Shown here one piece after another: positions 1 to 9,800 of a DNA stretch of 64,000 nt (its first letter is position 1; every line of letters starts with the position of its first letter). The notes below the pieces were generated by a model. That model was not told where the DNA came from, searched no databases, and was given only the letters and a program-made list of their open reading frames with translations. The DNA is from Cyanobacteria bacterium SZAS LIN-3 (GTDB lineage: Bacteria > Cyanobacteriota > Vampirovibrionia > Obscuribacterales > Obscuribacteraceae). The translations under genes were made by a program, and so were the position numbers. The stretch spans positions 32,253 through 96,252 of the forward strand of contig JAFEAV010000017.1 of assembly GCA_018266215.1 (NCBI GenBank), read 5' to 3'.

Positions 1-1
1 C

Positions 2-760
2 AGACAGATGAGCAAATATGTTTGCGACACTTCGCAGCTCATCTTCAACGCCGTGCGCGAGAAGAAAAACATCTTGTTTGAAGGCGCGCAGGGCACCATG
101 CTCGACCTCGATCACGGCAGCTATCCCTATGTCACCAGCTCCAGCCCCAGCGCTGGTGGTGCCTGCACCGGCACCGGCGTAGGACCGACAATCATCGACC
201 GCGTGATCGGTATTTCCAAAGCGTACATGACCAGAGTTGGTGAAGGTCCCTTCCCCACCGAGCAAGACGGCGACATCGGCGAAATGCTGCGTCAGACAGG
301 CAAGGCCTGGGCTGAAGTAGGCGTCACCACCGGTCGTCCGCGCCGCTGCGGTTGGTTCGACACCGTCATCGGCCGCTACTCCGTACGCGTCAACGGCCTG
401 GACTGCCTGGCTATCACCAAGCTCGACGTCCTCGACGAATTTGACGAAATCCAGATCTGCGTCGCTTACCGCGACAAGACCGACGGCACCATCCACAAAG
501 AATTGCCTTCGATGTTCTCCAAATTCAAACAGATGGAGCCCATCTACAAGTCATTCCCGGGCTGGAAGAAACCGACCTACAAAATCAAAAACTACAAAGA
601 GCTGCCGGCTGAAGCGAGACGCTATCTCGATTTCATCGCCGAGGAGCTGGATTGCCCCGTAGCCATCGTCAGCGTCGGACCGACCCGCGACAAGACAGTG
701 GTGATCGAAGATCCTATCCACGGACCGAAGCGCGTGCTCACCCAGGCCGTAAATCCCTAG
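2..760 (+). CDS. purA: Adenylosuccinate synthetase, C-terminal part (5' end outside window)
   Basis: This enzyme joins IMP and aspartate using GTP to make adenylosuccinate, the first committed step of AMP synthesis in the cytoplasm. The frame is open from base 2 with no stop, so the gene starts before the window; the ATG at 8 is internal. Visible family signatures are [20 protein letters not shown] near the start of the fragment, the loop [12 protein letters not shown], and the C-terminal GPTRDKTV segment. About 250 residues are present of the usual 420-430, which lacks the N-terminal GTP-binding loop. A perfect hairpin that may act as terminator follows at 796-828. The next gene is convergent. 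Identification is secure. Confidence 0.96.
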   Translation, partial: RQMSKYVCDTSQLIFNAVREKKNILFEGAQGTMLDLDHGSYPYVTSSSPSAGGACTGTGVGPTIIDRVIGISKAYMTRVGEGPFPTEQDGDIGEMLRQTGKAWAEVGVTTGRPRRCGWFDTVIGRYSVRVNGLDCLAITKLDVLDEFDEIQICVAYRDKTDGTIHKELPSMFSKFKQMEPIYKSFPGWKKPTYKIKNYKELPAEARRYLDFIAEELDCPVAIVSVGPTRDKTVVIEDPIHGPKRVLTQAVNP

Positions 761-790
761 GATTTCAGTCCGGGGCGTTCAACAAATAAC

Positions 791-1759
791 CTAGAAAGAG
801 ACAGGCAAATCGCCTGTCTCTTCTAATTTGGCGTCCCTGATTTTCAGACCAAATATGCGATAGAGGGCATTGCGAAAATTGAGGGCCAGATCGCTCTGCT
901 TGGCAAAACAACGGTCAATCCCGGCCTGCGCCGCGGCACTGTCGGGAATGATTTCTTTGATCGCCCGGTAGGATCGCAGAGCAGGCATATACTCGTGCAT
1001 ATCAAATTCTTGCAAATGGGCCAGCTTATTCAGGGCTTCCAGTGAGCGGGGATCGCTCTCCAGTATTTGCTTGAGCGTGGTCTGACAATCTTGATAGCGG
1101 CCCTCGGCCTGATAAATATCGGCCAGTTCCAGTCGCCAGGTGACTTTTTCCGGTCTGGCAGCCAGAGCGCGCAGCAAGAGCACGGTGGCCTCATCGTACT
1201 CACTGAAAGCCTGAGCCACGCCGGCAAGTGTATGAGCTACATCGGCGTCGGCGGGATACATATTATTGAGGGCCTGGGCCTGGTCCCGCGCCTGCCGCAA
1301 AAACTGTCCGGCAAGAAGGGCGTCCACCAGAGCCAGACGGGCCTCTTTTGACTTGGGATCGATCTCCACCGCCTGACGCGCCAGTACTATGGCAATTTCA
1401 GTGCTGAGATTTTCCAGGTGAATCTGGGACAGTGCCACCAGGGCTTCGACCATGCGGGGATCATGGGCTCGGACCTTTTCGTATTGCATGGCGGCAAAAC
1501 CGGAAAGCCCCATTTTGCGATAAACCCGGGCCGCCAGCAGGGCCACTCTCCAGTCGCCCGGATAGCGCTGCAAGAGGGTCTCCACCCGCGAACGCGCGGG
1601 CAGGAGCGCACCATCATCGATCAACTTGGCGATCTCGGCAAATTCGGTCTGTTCGGCAGCACCGCTTTCAACCCCCTGGGCCAGACAGCGAGGGCCTGAC
1701 GCCAGCACCAGGCCGACTGCCAGAGAAGCGAAAAATACCTTTTTTGACCGCCGGGGCAT
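791..1759 (-). CDS. Secreted tetratricopeptide-repeat protein
   Basis: A protein of about 322 residues with an N-terminal signal peptide (MPRRSKK, a hydrophobic stretch, then an Ala-x-Ala-like end at CLAQG) followed by TPR-type helical repeats over most of its length, for example the A-A-L-x-P pattern around residues 60-250. The start at 1759 was preferred to the longer one at 1864 because it gives a clean signal peptide and has GGGAGA upstream. TPRs mediate protein binding; the partner is unknown. The last codons and the stop form one arm of the hairpin at 796-828, so the terminator overlaps the coding end. It diverges from the gene at 1859 over about 100 bp. Confidence 0.8.
   Translation of the reverse strand: MPRRSKKVFFASLAVGLVLASGPRCLAQGVESGAAEQTEFAEIAKLIDDGALLPARSRVETLLQRYPGDWRVALLAARVYRKMGLSGFAAMQYEKVRAHDPRMVEALVALSQIHLENLSTEIAIVLARQAVEIDPKSKEARLALVDALLAGQFLRQARDQAQALNNMYPADADVAHTLAGVAQAFSEYDEATVLLLRALAARPEKVTWRLELADIYQAEGRYQDCQTTLKQILESDPRSLEALNKLAHLQEFDMHEYMPALRSYRAIKEIIPDSAAAQAGIDRCFAKQSDLALNFRNALYRIFGLKIRDAKLEETGDLPVSF
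796..828. terminator. Bidirectional hairpin between purA and the TPR gene
   Basis: An 11-bp perfect stem (796-806 pairs with 812-822) with a 5-base loop lies between two convergent genes and is followed by short T-rich tracts on both sides. The stem is also the last coding part of the minus-strand TPR gene. It probably ends both transcripts. Confidence 0.7.
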
Positions 1760-1858
1760 GACAATTCTCCCAATACCAAGCATGGTACCAGAAAGACAAT
1801 TATAATAAGGTTCACGGGGGATTGACCCCAGGGCTACTAGCGGTTGGCTACTTACTAA

Positions 1859-4453
1859 ATGCAAGAACTCGGGGCCAAAAGAACAGAATCCCCCACCATG
1901 ACAAGCGGGGTGGACTGGTACAACCTGCTGATCCTGCTTCTGTCGACCATTGCCATAAGCGGTATCGTCACACTCTATGTCCTCTGCCTGGCCTGGACCA
2001 ACCTGCGCAGCAGCAATTCGGATCCCCTGGAACGCGCCGCCGCGTCCGCCGCCGCTGATTTGATACGCCTCAATGTCGTCAGCCGCAATTTAGGCACCCT
2101 GGGCATCTGTGATTTCACCAACAGTGACAGCAACTTCGCCCCGGGCACCGACGGCGCCACCCGTGAGGTGCGCAGCTTCAACACTGTCTCTTCGCTGATC
2201 CGCACGTCACTCTTTGTCGCCAAGCGCTACAAACTCGACACCATGGGTGAACAGGCCGCCGGTGATTTAAGCGAGCTTGAGGACCTGAAGGGCGAGCTCC
2301 ACAAAAAGATGCTGGCCGCAATCAAAAGCGACGGCAGCGGCAAAATCTACGAGCACGTCAAACGTGTGCTCATGGCCAGCAATCGCGGCGGCGAAAAGTT
2401 AGAATCGCTGACAATCAAGCTGGGCACGGCCCGCGGCAAGTTTGCCCTGAGCCCTGTACCGGCCGAAGCCGATGACGATGCCGCCGTCTGTCAATCGGGT
2501 CGGCTCAAAACGTTGACACCACTGACGGTGCCATACAGTAAAATCAAACTGACCTTGCATCAGCAGGTCCGCGAGAAAATCGCCCTCAATCCCGGCGATT
2601 TCGTCCCCGACAATGCGACGCCTGATTCCAGGCTGAGCGACAGTCCGCTACCGACGGTCATGTTGATTGAAGCGCAATTTGCCACCCAGAGTAAAAAAGC
2701 GGACAAACGCGGACTGGTCACAAGCAATCGCTCCATTTGTTTGATCGCCACCAATGAAACAAAAAATCAATCACTCGTATCGGCGCCGCCGGAGGGCAGC
2801 CTGGCACTGAGCTTCCCCCAGGGCAAACCCAGTGCCTTCACATCAATGGAATCGCTTTTGACCTACGGCAACTGGCGGGGTCAGGGTGCATGGCAACAAT
2901 CAATAAAAGGTCCGGTCCCCGGCCCCGGACAACTGGCACCGCCGACGGCACCACGACTGCAGGCCATGAACGGTTCCGAATCGCTCTCGATAGCACTCTA
3001 TCACTGGTTGAGAAATCTGCCCCGCCCCGTGGCTCCAGCCAGACTGGCAGCCCTTCTCAAAGAGCCATGGCCCCATCCGAGCGTGCCCCGGGATCAGGGC
3101 AGGACCGCCACCGCTATCGGAGAAAACGACAATCAACTCTCCGACTTCGGCGAAGACGACGCCACCGCCGCGCTGCAAATCAACAGCGGTCTGCTCAAGG
3201 ATTCGGACGCTCGCGTTTACGCTCTGCTCTACCAGAATAAACCGACGGAAGCCGGACAGAAGGCGCTGTTGCGCTGCTTCCAGGCGCTGCCCAGCAAGTT
3301 TCCGGCGTCGGCTCTGCCTATAGTCGTGGACAGCACCGGCCAGGCAAATCTGCCCGGGCGCCAGGGCCTTGATCAAAGTCTGGCCTTCGATCTTTTGAAC
3401 AGCATTTACTCAACCAATCTCGCCGCCCAGGACAGCCTGTCCGCGGCCAAACTGATTCAATCCAGCGCCCTGCGCGCCTATCGCAGTTCTAAAGAACGAC
3501 TGTTTCTGGCCCAGACGGATCTTGATTCTCTCTCCAATCGCTTGCGTTTATCCAACGACAATGACGAAATCAAATCCCTGAAAAACGAAATCGACTGGCG
3601 CAACAATCGCATCGCCTACGAAAACAACGAACAGAAAAAACAGCTCAAAGCCATCAGTCTCTCGCAAATAGCCATAGTCAATGCCACAGCCGTGGCCTCG
3701 CAGTCCTTTGAATGCGGCTCCAAGCTGTTTCAACTCTGTCGCACCGGCATCAACCGTCTCGATAACATCGGCGGCGGCAAAGCCTATTTACTGGGCAAAC
3801 GCTATGTATTTTCTCCGCTGACCACAGCCCTGCAGGAAAACGACATTTTCTCCGAAGCCGCCTCCCCCTGGCTGGCCAAGAAGATGACTATCTACGGCAC
3901 GGTGCGCCAGGTCACAGACCTGCCCGCCACCAAAATAAAAGTAGAAGGCAGAGCGCTTTCAGAATTGCAGGCGGAAACGCCACCGGCCATCAAGGCAGAG
4001 CCGGCGGTGATTGTCTACACACCATCTATGCAGCTCCTCTATTTCCGCGACTACCCGTTCAAAGGCCTGCCGGTGCCGGAAAATCAGCTTATTTACTACT
4101 GCCAGAACGGATATTTTTCGGGAGAAAAAAGCGGACAGAAAATCGCCTGGTCGATTCTTGTGCGCGATCTCGTCGCTAATCATGAGTACAACGAAGCGCA
4201 CCAGCGACTGGGGCAGCCCCTTTTGCCTCCGGCGACCGGCTGGTGCAGACACGCTCTCAATATCGACGACAAAGGCGGCAAGAGCCACGATGACGATAAT
4301 TGCCCCGGTCTGGCGGCGGAGTGGCAATTGCGCTCACCGCTTCTCTACATAGACGACGCCCAGGGCAACGTCCTTAAAGGCACAACGCTGTCCGATCCCG
4401 AGAGCGGACAGCGTGTGCAACAGATACCACCGGTAGGACCAGACTTAATGTAA
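1859..4453 (+). CDS. Large membrane-anchored protein of unknown function
   Basis: I do not recognise this family. The 864-residue product has one N-terminal transmembrane segment (about residues 21-45, Leu/Ile-rich) and a long, probably extracytoplasmic remainder. After the membrane segment comes an Ala-rich stretch (ERAAASAAADLIRLN) that loosely resembles the start of TadE/TadG-like pilus-assembly proteins; this is weak. A coiled coil of about 60 residues around residue 560-600 is rich in Asn, Lys, Glu and Leu. No catalytic motif was seen. The ATG at 1859 has no clear Shine-Dalgarno sequence; an internal ATG at 1898 is the alternative. It converges on the phasin gene with a 6-bp gap. Confidence 0.75.
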   Translation: MQELGAKRTESPTMTSGVDWYNLLILLLSTIAISGIVTLYVLCLAWTNLRSSNSDPLERAAASAAADLIRLNVVSRNLGTLGICDFTNSDSNFAPGTDGATREVRSFNTVSSLIRTSLFVAKRYKLDTMGEQAAGDLSELEDLKGELHKKMLAAIKSDGSGKIYEHVKRVLMASNRGGEKLESLTIKLGTARGKFALSPVPAEADDDAAVCQSGRLKTLTPLTVPYSKIKLTLHQQVREKIALNPGDFVPDNATPDSRLSDSPLPTVMLIEAQFATQSKKADKRGLVTSNRSICLIATNETKNQSLVSAPPEGSLALSFPQGKPSAFTSMESLLTYGNWRGQGAWQQSIKGPVPGPGQLAPPTAPRLQAMNGSESLSIALYHWLRNLPRPVAPARLAALLKEPWPHPSVPRDQGRTATAIGENDNQLSDFGEDDATAALQINSGLLKDSDARVYALLYQNKPTEAGQKALLRCFQALPSKFPASALPIVVDSTGQANLPGRQGLDQSLAFDLLNSIYSTNLAAQDSLSAAKLIQSSALRAYRSSKERLFLAQTDLDSLSNRLRLSNDNDEIKSLKNEIDWRNNRIAYENNEQKKQLKAISLSQIAIVNATAVASQSFECGSKLFQLCRTGINRLDNIGGGKAYLLGKRYVFSPLTTALQENDIFSEAASPWLAKKMTIYGTVRQVTDLPATKIKVEGRALSELQAETPPAIKAEPAVIVYTPSMQLLYFRDYPFKGLPVPENQLIYYCQNGYFSGEKSGQKIAWSILVRDLVANHEYNEAHQRLGQPLLPPATGWCRHALNIDDKGGKSHDDDNCPGLAAEWQLRSPLLYIDDAQGNVLKGTTLSDPESGQRVQQIPPVGPDLM

Positions 4454-4459
4454 GTCCAA

Positions 4460-4903
4460 TTAGTCTTCCGAACGCTTCGATTTTTTCTTGCCTTTTGAGG
4501 AAGAATCATGACTTTCATCACCGTCATTGTTGGACGGTGTGTGGGTGATGCCCTGAGCTTCTTCCAGAGCCACTACGCGCTGGAGCAGTTCTTCGTATTC
4601 TTCCAGGGTTACCAGACCAAAATTCTTGGCCGCTTTCTTCACATCCTTGCCGACTTTAGCTGAAACTTTCGCTTCCAGACCGCCGGTACGCTTGGCAGCC
4701 TCGTCCTGCAATCCTTTTAGAAAGGATTCGACGGTGTCGGTTTTAACTTTGCCTTTTTCTTCAAGGTCATCGAACAGTTCACGGCCAACTTTGACCAGGT
4801 CCTGCATGGCTTCATTGAGCGCATCTTTAACGCGGTCTACGTTGGAAGTAGCGCCAACGCCGGTCATGACGGCCTTCTTGAGTAGTTTGGTACGGTCACT
4901 CAT
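4460..4903 (-). CDS. Phasin-like storage granule protein
   Basis: A 147-residue, helical, Lys/Glu-rich protein resembling the PhaF/PhaI phasin family, which coats polyhydroxyalkanoate granules. The N-terminal 100 residues form amphipathic helices (MSDRTKLLKKAVMTGVGATS, then ALNEAMQDLVKVGRELFDDL). A short Leu-rich coiled segment (LEEYEELLQRVVALEEAQG) follows, which is typical of phasin oligomerisation. The tail is Ser/Lys/Asp-rich and ends KGKKKSKRSED, a possible nucleic-acid-binding tail as in PhaF. A good AGGAG precedes the ATG. It fits with the 3-hydroxyacyl-CoA dehydrogenase at 18939 as part of polymer metabolism, though no polymer synthase lies in the window. The family call is by pattern, not search. 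Confidence 0.72.
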   Translation of the reverse strand: MSDRTKLLKKAVMTGVGATSNVDRVKDALNEAMQDLVKVGRELFDDLEEKGKVKTDTVESFLKGLQDEAAKRTGGLEAKVSAKVGKDVKKAAKNFGLVTLEEYEELLQRVVALEEAQGITHTPSNNDGDESHDSSSKGKKKSKRSED

Positions 4904-4991
4904 AATTAACTCCTGATATACAATTCTTCTTTAGATTATCTTCGCGACGCCTGGGAAAATTGTAGGCGCCAGGGCGCTAAAAGCTTGCATC

Positions 4992-5037
4992 TTTACAAAG
5001 TTATCAAGATAGTTATTTACAAAACGATGTTTGTAAA
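4992..5037. promoter_or_regulatory. Inverted and direct TTTACAAA repeats in a divergent promoter region
   Basis: TTTACAAA occurs at 4992-4999 and again at 5016-5023, where it forms a perfect 8-bp inverted repeat with TTTGTAAA at 5030-5037 around a 6-base spacer. It sits between the divergent phasin and phosphatase-fold genes and could be an operator for either. The regulator is unknown. Confidence 0.4.
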
Positions 5038-5046
5038 ATGACTTTG

Positions 5047-5063
5047 ACGCAGTCATGCTGCGT
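5047..5063. promoter_or_regulatory. Inverted repeat ACGCAG-N5-CTGCGT in the leader of the phosphatase-fold gene
   Basis: A perfect 6-bp inverted repeat with a 5-base spacer lies about 40 bp before the chosen start. Outer GACTT (5040-5044) and AAGTC (5064-5068) extend the symmetry with a 2-base offset. It could be a protein site or an mRNA hairpin; there is no T-run, so a terminator is unlikely. Confidence 0.35.
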
Positions 5064-5090
5064 AAGTCATCCAGGTGAGCATAAGTCAAG

Positions 5091-5096
5091 AAGGAG
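5091..5096 (+). promoter_or_regulatory. Shine-Dalgarno AAGGAG deciding a TTG start
   Basis: AAGGAG lies 8 bases before TTG at 5105 and downstream of the alternative GTG at 5075, so it supports initiation at 5105. Confidence 0.6.
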
Positions 5097-5104
5097 ACCG
5101 GGCT

Positions 5105-6811
5105 TTGGTAGCTTTTGGCAAAAATAGAGTTATTGGCGGCGCATTACTCTTACTAATAATGGCTGGGAATGCGCTTGGCGCCTACGCCAATGCCCCGGCG
5201 GGCAAACCCAAACTGGTGGTCTTGATTGTGGCCCAGGCTCTGACCTTGAGCGGCATGAATCGCTTCGCCGACAAGTTCGGCACCGGCGGGCTGCGCTATT
5301 TGAGTGAGAGCGGCGCCAACTTCACCAATTGCCGATTTGCCTCCGCCTCCGCTCAAAGCGCCTCCGGCAGCGCCACAATCGTCACCGGTGCGTATCCCTG
5401 GGCCCATGGCATCATCTCCGACCAGTGGTTTGATCGTCGCAAAGGCAAAACCATTTCCTGCGTCGCTGACGAAAGTTCACAAATGGTCGGCGCCAACGCT
5501 CCGGCAGCCAGTTCCAAATTTTTGCAGGGCACAACTATTGGCGACCAGATGAAACTGGCCACCAATGGCCGCAGCAAAGTTTTTTCCATCGGCGTCAATG
5601 ACACCCAGGCCCTGATGCTCGGCGGCCGTCTGGCCAATATGGCTCTGTGGTTTGACAGCCGCACCGGCAACTTTGTCACCGGCTCGCAATACACCCACGA
5701 CCTGCCCACCTGGGCCAAAGCTTTCAACGACCAGCGCCAGGCCGAAAAATATATCGGCAAACCCTGGCAACGCCTGCTTGCTGAAAACCAGTACGGCTCG
5801 GCCACCCGCGATGACTATCAATATGAAAGAGCTCTGCCCGCCGACGGCAAGGCTTTCCCCCACGTGATCACCGGTCCCCTGCCGGGCGAAGGCGCCTACA
5901 GCACCCTGGCCCTGACACCCATGGCCAATCAAATGGCTCTGGACCTGGCTCGCGACGCCTTCGAAAAAGAAAATCTCGGCACCCATGTCGCCCCTGATTA
6001 TCTCGCCATCGGTCTTTCCGCCGGCGGCAACCTGACCGAATTCTTCGGCCCCAATTCCCAGGAAGCGGAAGATCTGCTCCTGCGTATGGACCAGGGTATA
6101 AGCGGCTTGCTCACTGCTATCGACGCCAAAGTCGGGCTCAATAACTGCCTCATTGTATTCACCGCCGATAGTGGCGCCTCCGCCATCCCCGAATTTCTCA
6201 AGGAGCGTGGCCTGGAAGCCGGCCGTATCGATCCCAAGTCCTTCAAAACATTCCTCGACAATACCCTGGACAATCGTCTGGGTCAGGCCGACTGGATTGA
6301 GAGCTTCGATCCGCCCCATGTCTACTTAAACTTCAAAGCCATTGACGATAATAAATATCGCCAACCGGAAGTGGAAGCACTGGCCGCTAAAGTGGCGCAT
6401 TCCATCCCCGGCGTATCGGAAGTAATTACCTCAGCCCAGCTCTACGGCAACCAGGTGCCCAACGGCCCTTACAGCGAAGCTGTGCGCAAGAGCTACTACT
6501 GGGGCCGCAGCGGCGAATTGTTCGTCATTCCCAAACCGGGCTTTGTATTTTCGGGAGAAAATACCGGCACCGCCAATGGTTCACCCTACACCTACGACAC
6601 CCAGGTGCCGCTCATACTCTACGGCACCGGCGTAGCCGGCGGTCGCTACCAGCAATCAACCAGCCCCGCTGATATTGCTGCCACTGTCTGCGGTCTGCTC
6701 GGAGTGGAAAGCCCCTCGCTTTGCGAAGGACAGGCGCTGACACCGGCTCTGGCGCAGTTTGCCGGACCGGCCAGGGCTCGTGTCGCCGATGCACCGGCGG
6801 CGGCTCCCTAA
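5105..6811 (+). CDS. Secreted alkaline-phosphatase-superfamily protein, probably catalytically dead
   Basis: The 568-residue product has a signal peptide (residues 1-30) and the full-length fold of PafA-like alkaline phosphatases. Recognisable family landmarks include RSYH-like KSYYWGRSGE, FGPNSQEAEDLLLRMDQ and SPYTYDT-VP. Aligned by these landmarks, the metal-site residues are replaced: the first Asp by Ala43, the Asp and His of DYVGH by Gly308 and Glu312, the His of ADHG by Ser356 (Asp355 stays), and the His of YDTHVP by Gln500. The His of GPGHA is Ser89, and the usual Thr nucleophile is Ser85. It probably binds a ligand or acts as a scaffold rather than cleaving phosphate esters. The TTG start is chosen for its strong AAGGAG; GTG at 5075 is possible. 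polA follows after 36 bp. Confidence 0.85.
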   Translation: MVAFGKNRVIGGALLLLIMAGNALGAYANAPAGKPKLVVLIVAQALTLSGMNRFADKFGTGGLRYLSESGANFTNCRFASASAQSASGSATIVTGAYPWAHGIISDQWFDRRKGKTISCVADESSQMVGANAPAASSKFLQGTTIGDQMKLATNGRSKVFSIGVNDTQALMLGGRLANMALWFDSRTGNFVTGSQYTHDLPTWAKAFNDQRQAEKYIGKPWQRLLAENQYGSATRDDYQYERALPADGKAFPHVITGPLPGEGAYSTLALTPMANQMALDLARDAFEKENLGTHVAPDYLAIGLSAGGNLTEFFGPNSQEAEDLLLRMDQGISGLLTAIDAKVGLNNCLIVFTADSGASAIPEFLKERGLEAGRIDPKSFKTFLDNTLDNRLGQADWIESFDPPHVYLNFKAIDDNKYRQPEVEALAAKVAHSIPGVSEVITSAQLYGNQVPNGPYSEAVRKSYYWGRSGELFVIPKPGFVFSGENTGTANGSPYTYDTQVPLILYGTGVAGGRYQQSTSPADIAATVCGLLGVESPSLCEGQALTPALAQFAGPARARVADAPAAAP

Positions 6812-6847
6812 CTCCAAAATAAAACCCGGCTATTTGAGGAAAAAAAT

Positions 6848-9800
6848 ATGGCTGACGAAAAAACCATCATCCTGGTGGACGGCAGCTCACTTGCCTTTCG
6901 CATGTTTTATGCCCTGATGCGCACCGGCATGAAGGCCAAGGACGGCACACCAACCTGGGCCGTGCACGGTTTCTTCAGCGCGATTTTCGATTTGATCGAA
7001 AAGCAAAAACCGGACATGCTGGCAGTCTGTTTTGACCTGTCCGAACCAACCTTTCGTCACGCCGAATTTGCCTACTACAAAGCCAATCGCGATGCCATGC
7101 CCGATGATCTGGCCAGACAGTGGCCCATCATCAAGGAGGGCGTCAAAGCTCTGGAGATCCCGCTCTATGAAATGGCGGGCTACGAAGCCGACGACGTCAT
7201 CGGCACCCTGGCCAAGCTTGCCGAGAAGAACGGCCATAAAGCCCTGATTCTCACAGGCGATCAAGACGCCTTCCAATTGCTCGAAGGCGAATCGCAAAAG
7301 GTCCAGGTACTCATGCCCAAGGACGGCGAACTGGTCAACTTTGACCGGCAGAAAGTGTTTGATAAACTGGCCGTCTGGCCCGAGCAGATCATCGACTACA
7401 AGGGGCTCTCCGGGGACAGCTCGGACAACATCCCCGGGGTAAAAGGCATCGGTCCCAAAACCGCCTCTCAACTCCTGGCCAGTTATGGCACCATAGATGG
7501 TATCTACGAACATCTCGATGAAATCAAGTCGGCATCGGTGCGGCAGAAGTTAATCGACGGCCGTCAGAACGCGCTCGACAGCAGGCGCCTGGCCACGATC
7601 AAACTCGATGTGCCGATGGAATTCGACTTTGATCACTGCCATCTGACCATGCCCAATCTGGCCAATGTCAAAGGCTATTTCTCCGGTTTCAATTTCCGCC
7701 AGTTGACCGGCCGCCTGCCCCGTGTGCTGTCGCGCTTCAGCCCCGACGGCCTGGAGCCGGATCTTTCTACAGTGGAAGCGGCGGCCATGCAAATATCGAC
7801 CGAAAGCCCGGTAAAAGAAGCGGCAAAACCAGCCCCTATAGCAGCAACCGACACACCGGTAGAGCTGGCGGCTCTGGCCGGCGGTCAGTTGAAAATCAAC
7901 TTTGCCGCCGCCGACAGTGCCCCGTCCGACAGCGGCAGAGCGGCAGCGACCACGGCAACGGCCCTGCTTACCCGCGTCGAAGCGCAGCTGAAGCCGATTC
8001 AATCCGCCACCCTTATAGACACAAAAGAAAAACTGGAGCAGCTGGTCAAAGATCTTGCTCAACAGTCATTGATATCGGTCGATCTGGAAACCACCGGACT
8101 GAACTCGCTGGACACCGAAATTGTCGGCTACGCCATCGCCTACGATCCGACAATGATCGTAAACGATGAAGGCAGACTGGAAAATAAAGGCGGCAGTTAC
8201 GGCGGCGAAAGCCTCAAGGCGGTCTACATACCGGTGCGCCATGCGGGACTTAGCGAAACCGAACAGCTCAGCCCGGAATATGTCAGTGCGACACTCAAGC
8301 CCATTCTGGAAGATCCCAAAATCGGCAAACTGGCCCAGAACTGCAAGTACGAAATGAACGTGCTCTCCCTCGACGGCATCAGCTTCGGCCCCCTGCGCTT
8401 CGATACCATGCTGGCCAGCTACATCGTCAATCCCGACGAAAAACATGGATTGAAGGATCAATCCGAGCGCATCCTGGGCTATCAGATGACCCGTATCGAT
8501 GAACTGATTGGCAGCGGTCGCAAGCAGATAACGATAAACTTTGCCCCCCTGGATAAAGTGGCGATGTATGCAGCCGACGATGCCCGCGTCACCCTGGAGC
8601 TGGCCCGCTATTACACCGGCATCTTCGACAAAGATCAGCTCTTCCTCATGCACGAAATGGAGCTGCCGGTCTCGCGCGTCCTGGCCAAAATGGAACAGAC
8701 CGGAGTGGGTCTCGATCTGCCTTATCTGGAGGATTTTTCCAAAGAACTGTCCACCGATCTGGCCCGCCTGGAGACTGAAATTTATGGCCTGGCCGGACAC
8801 GGCTTCAATATCAACAGCACCCAGCAATTGCAAAAAGTTTTGTTCGAAGAACTGGGCCTGAAGACCCAGGGCAAAGTCAAGAAAAACTCAACCGACGCCT
8901 CGGTGCTGGAATCGTTGCGCTCGGAGCACGAAATCATAGGCAAATTACTCGAGTACAGACACTTATCCAAACTGCGCTCAACCTATGTCGACAGCCTGCC
9001 GCGTGAAATCATCAAACGCGACAATCGCCTGCACGGCCGCTTTAACCAGACCGTAGCCAGCACCGGCAGACTATCCAGCTCGGATCCCAATTTGCAAAAC
9101 ATACCGATCAAAACCGAAGTGGGCCGCCGCATCCGCCGCGCCTTCATACCGGGTTCACCGGACGCGTCACTGATATCGGCTGACTATTCGCAAATCGAGC
9201 TGCGACTTCTGGCGCACATGTCCGGGGATGAACTTCTCATCGATGCCTTTGAAAAGAATCAGGACATCCACGCTCGCACCGCAGGTGAAATCTTTGATGT
9301 GCCAATTGAACAGGTGACATCCGAAATGCGGCGCATCGGCAAAACCATCAACTTCGCCCTGGTTTACCGTCAGGGCGCTTATTCCACCGGCGTCGATCTG
9401 GGCATCTCGACCAAGGAAGCCCAGGCCTTCATCGATAAGTATTTCAGTCGCTATCCCAAAGTCCAGGGCTTCCTGCAGAGCACTATTGATGATGCCAAAC
9501 GCAATAAATATTCCAAAACTGTCTGGGGCCGCAAGCGCTACTACAACAATATAAATGACTCCAACGGCATGTTGCGCAGCATGGATGAAAGAGCGGCCTG
9601 CAACGCACCCATCCAGGGCAGTGCAGCCGATCTGGTCAAGCTGGCCATGGTACGACTGGACAAAGATCTGACCGAGGCCGGCTCACGTGCCAAAGTTATA
9701 TTGCAGGTACACGATGAACTGGTCCTGGAAGTGCCGGACGAAGACATTGAAGCAACCAAGGTACTGGTAGAAAAAGCCATGCTCCTGGACCAACCATTAA

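Noticed and set aside
5477..6319. 280-codon open frame on the minus strand
   Set aside because: It mirrors the phosphatase-fold gene; high GC at third positions of that gene keeps the opposite frame open.
8066..8833. 255-codon open frame on the minus strand
   Set aside because: It is antisense to the exonuclease domain of polA, which is certain.
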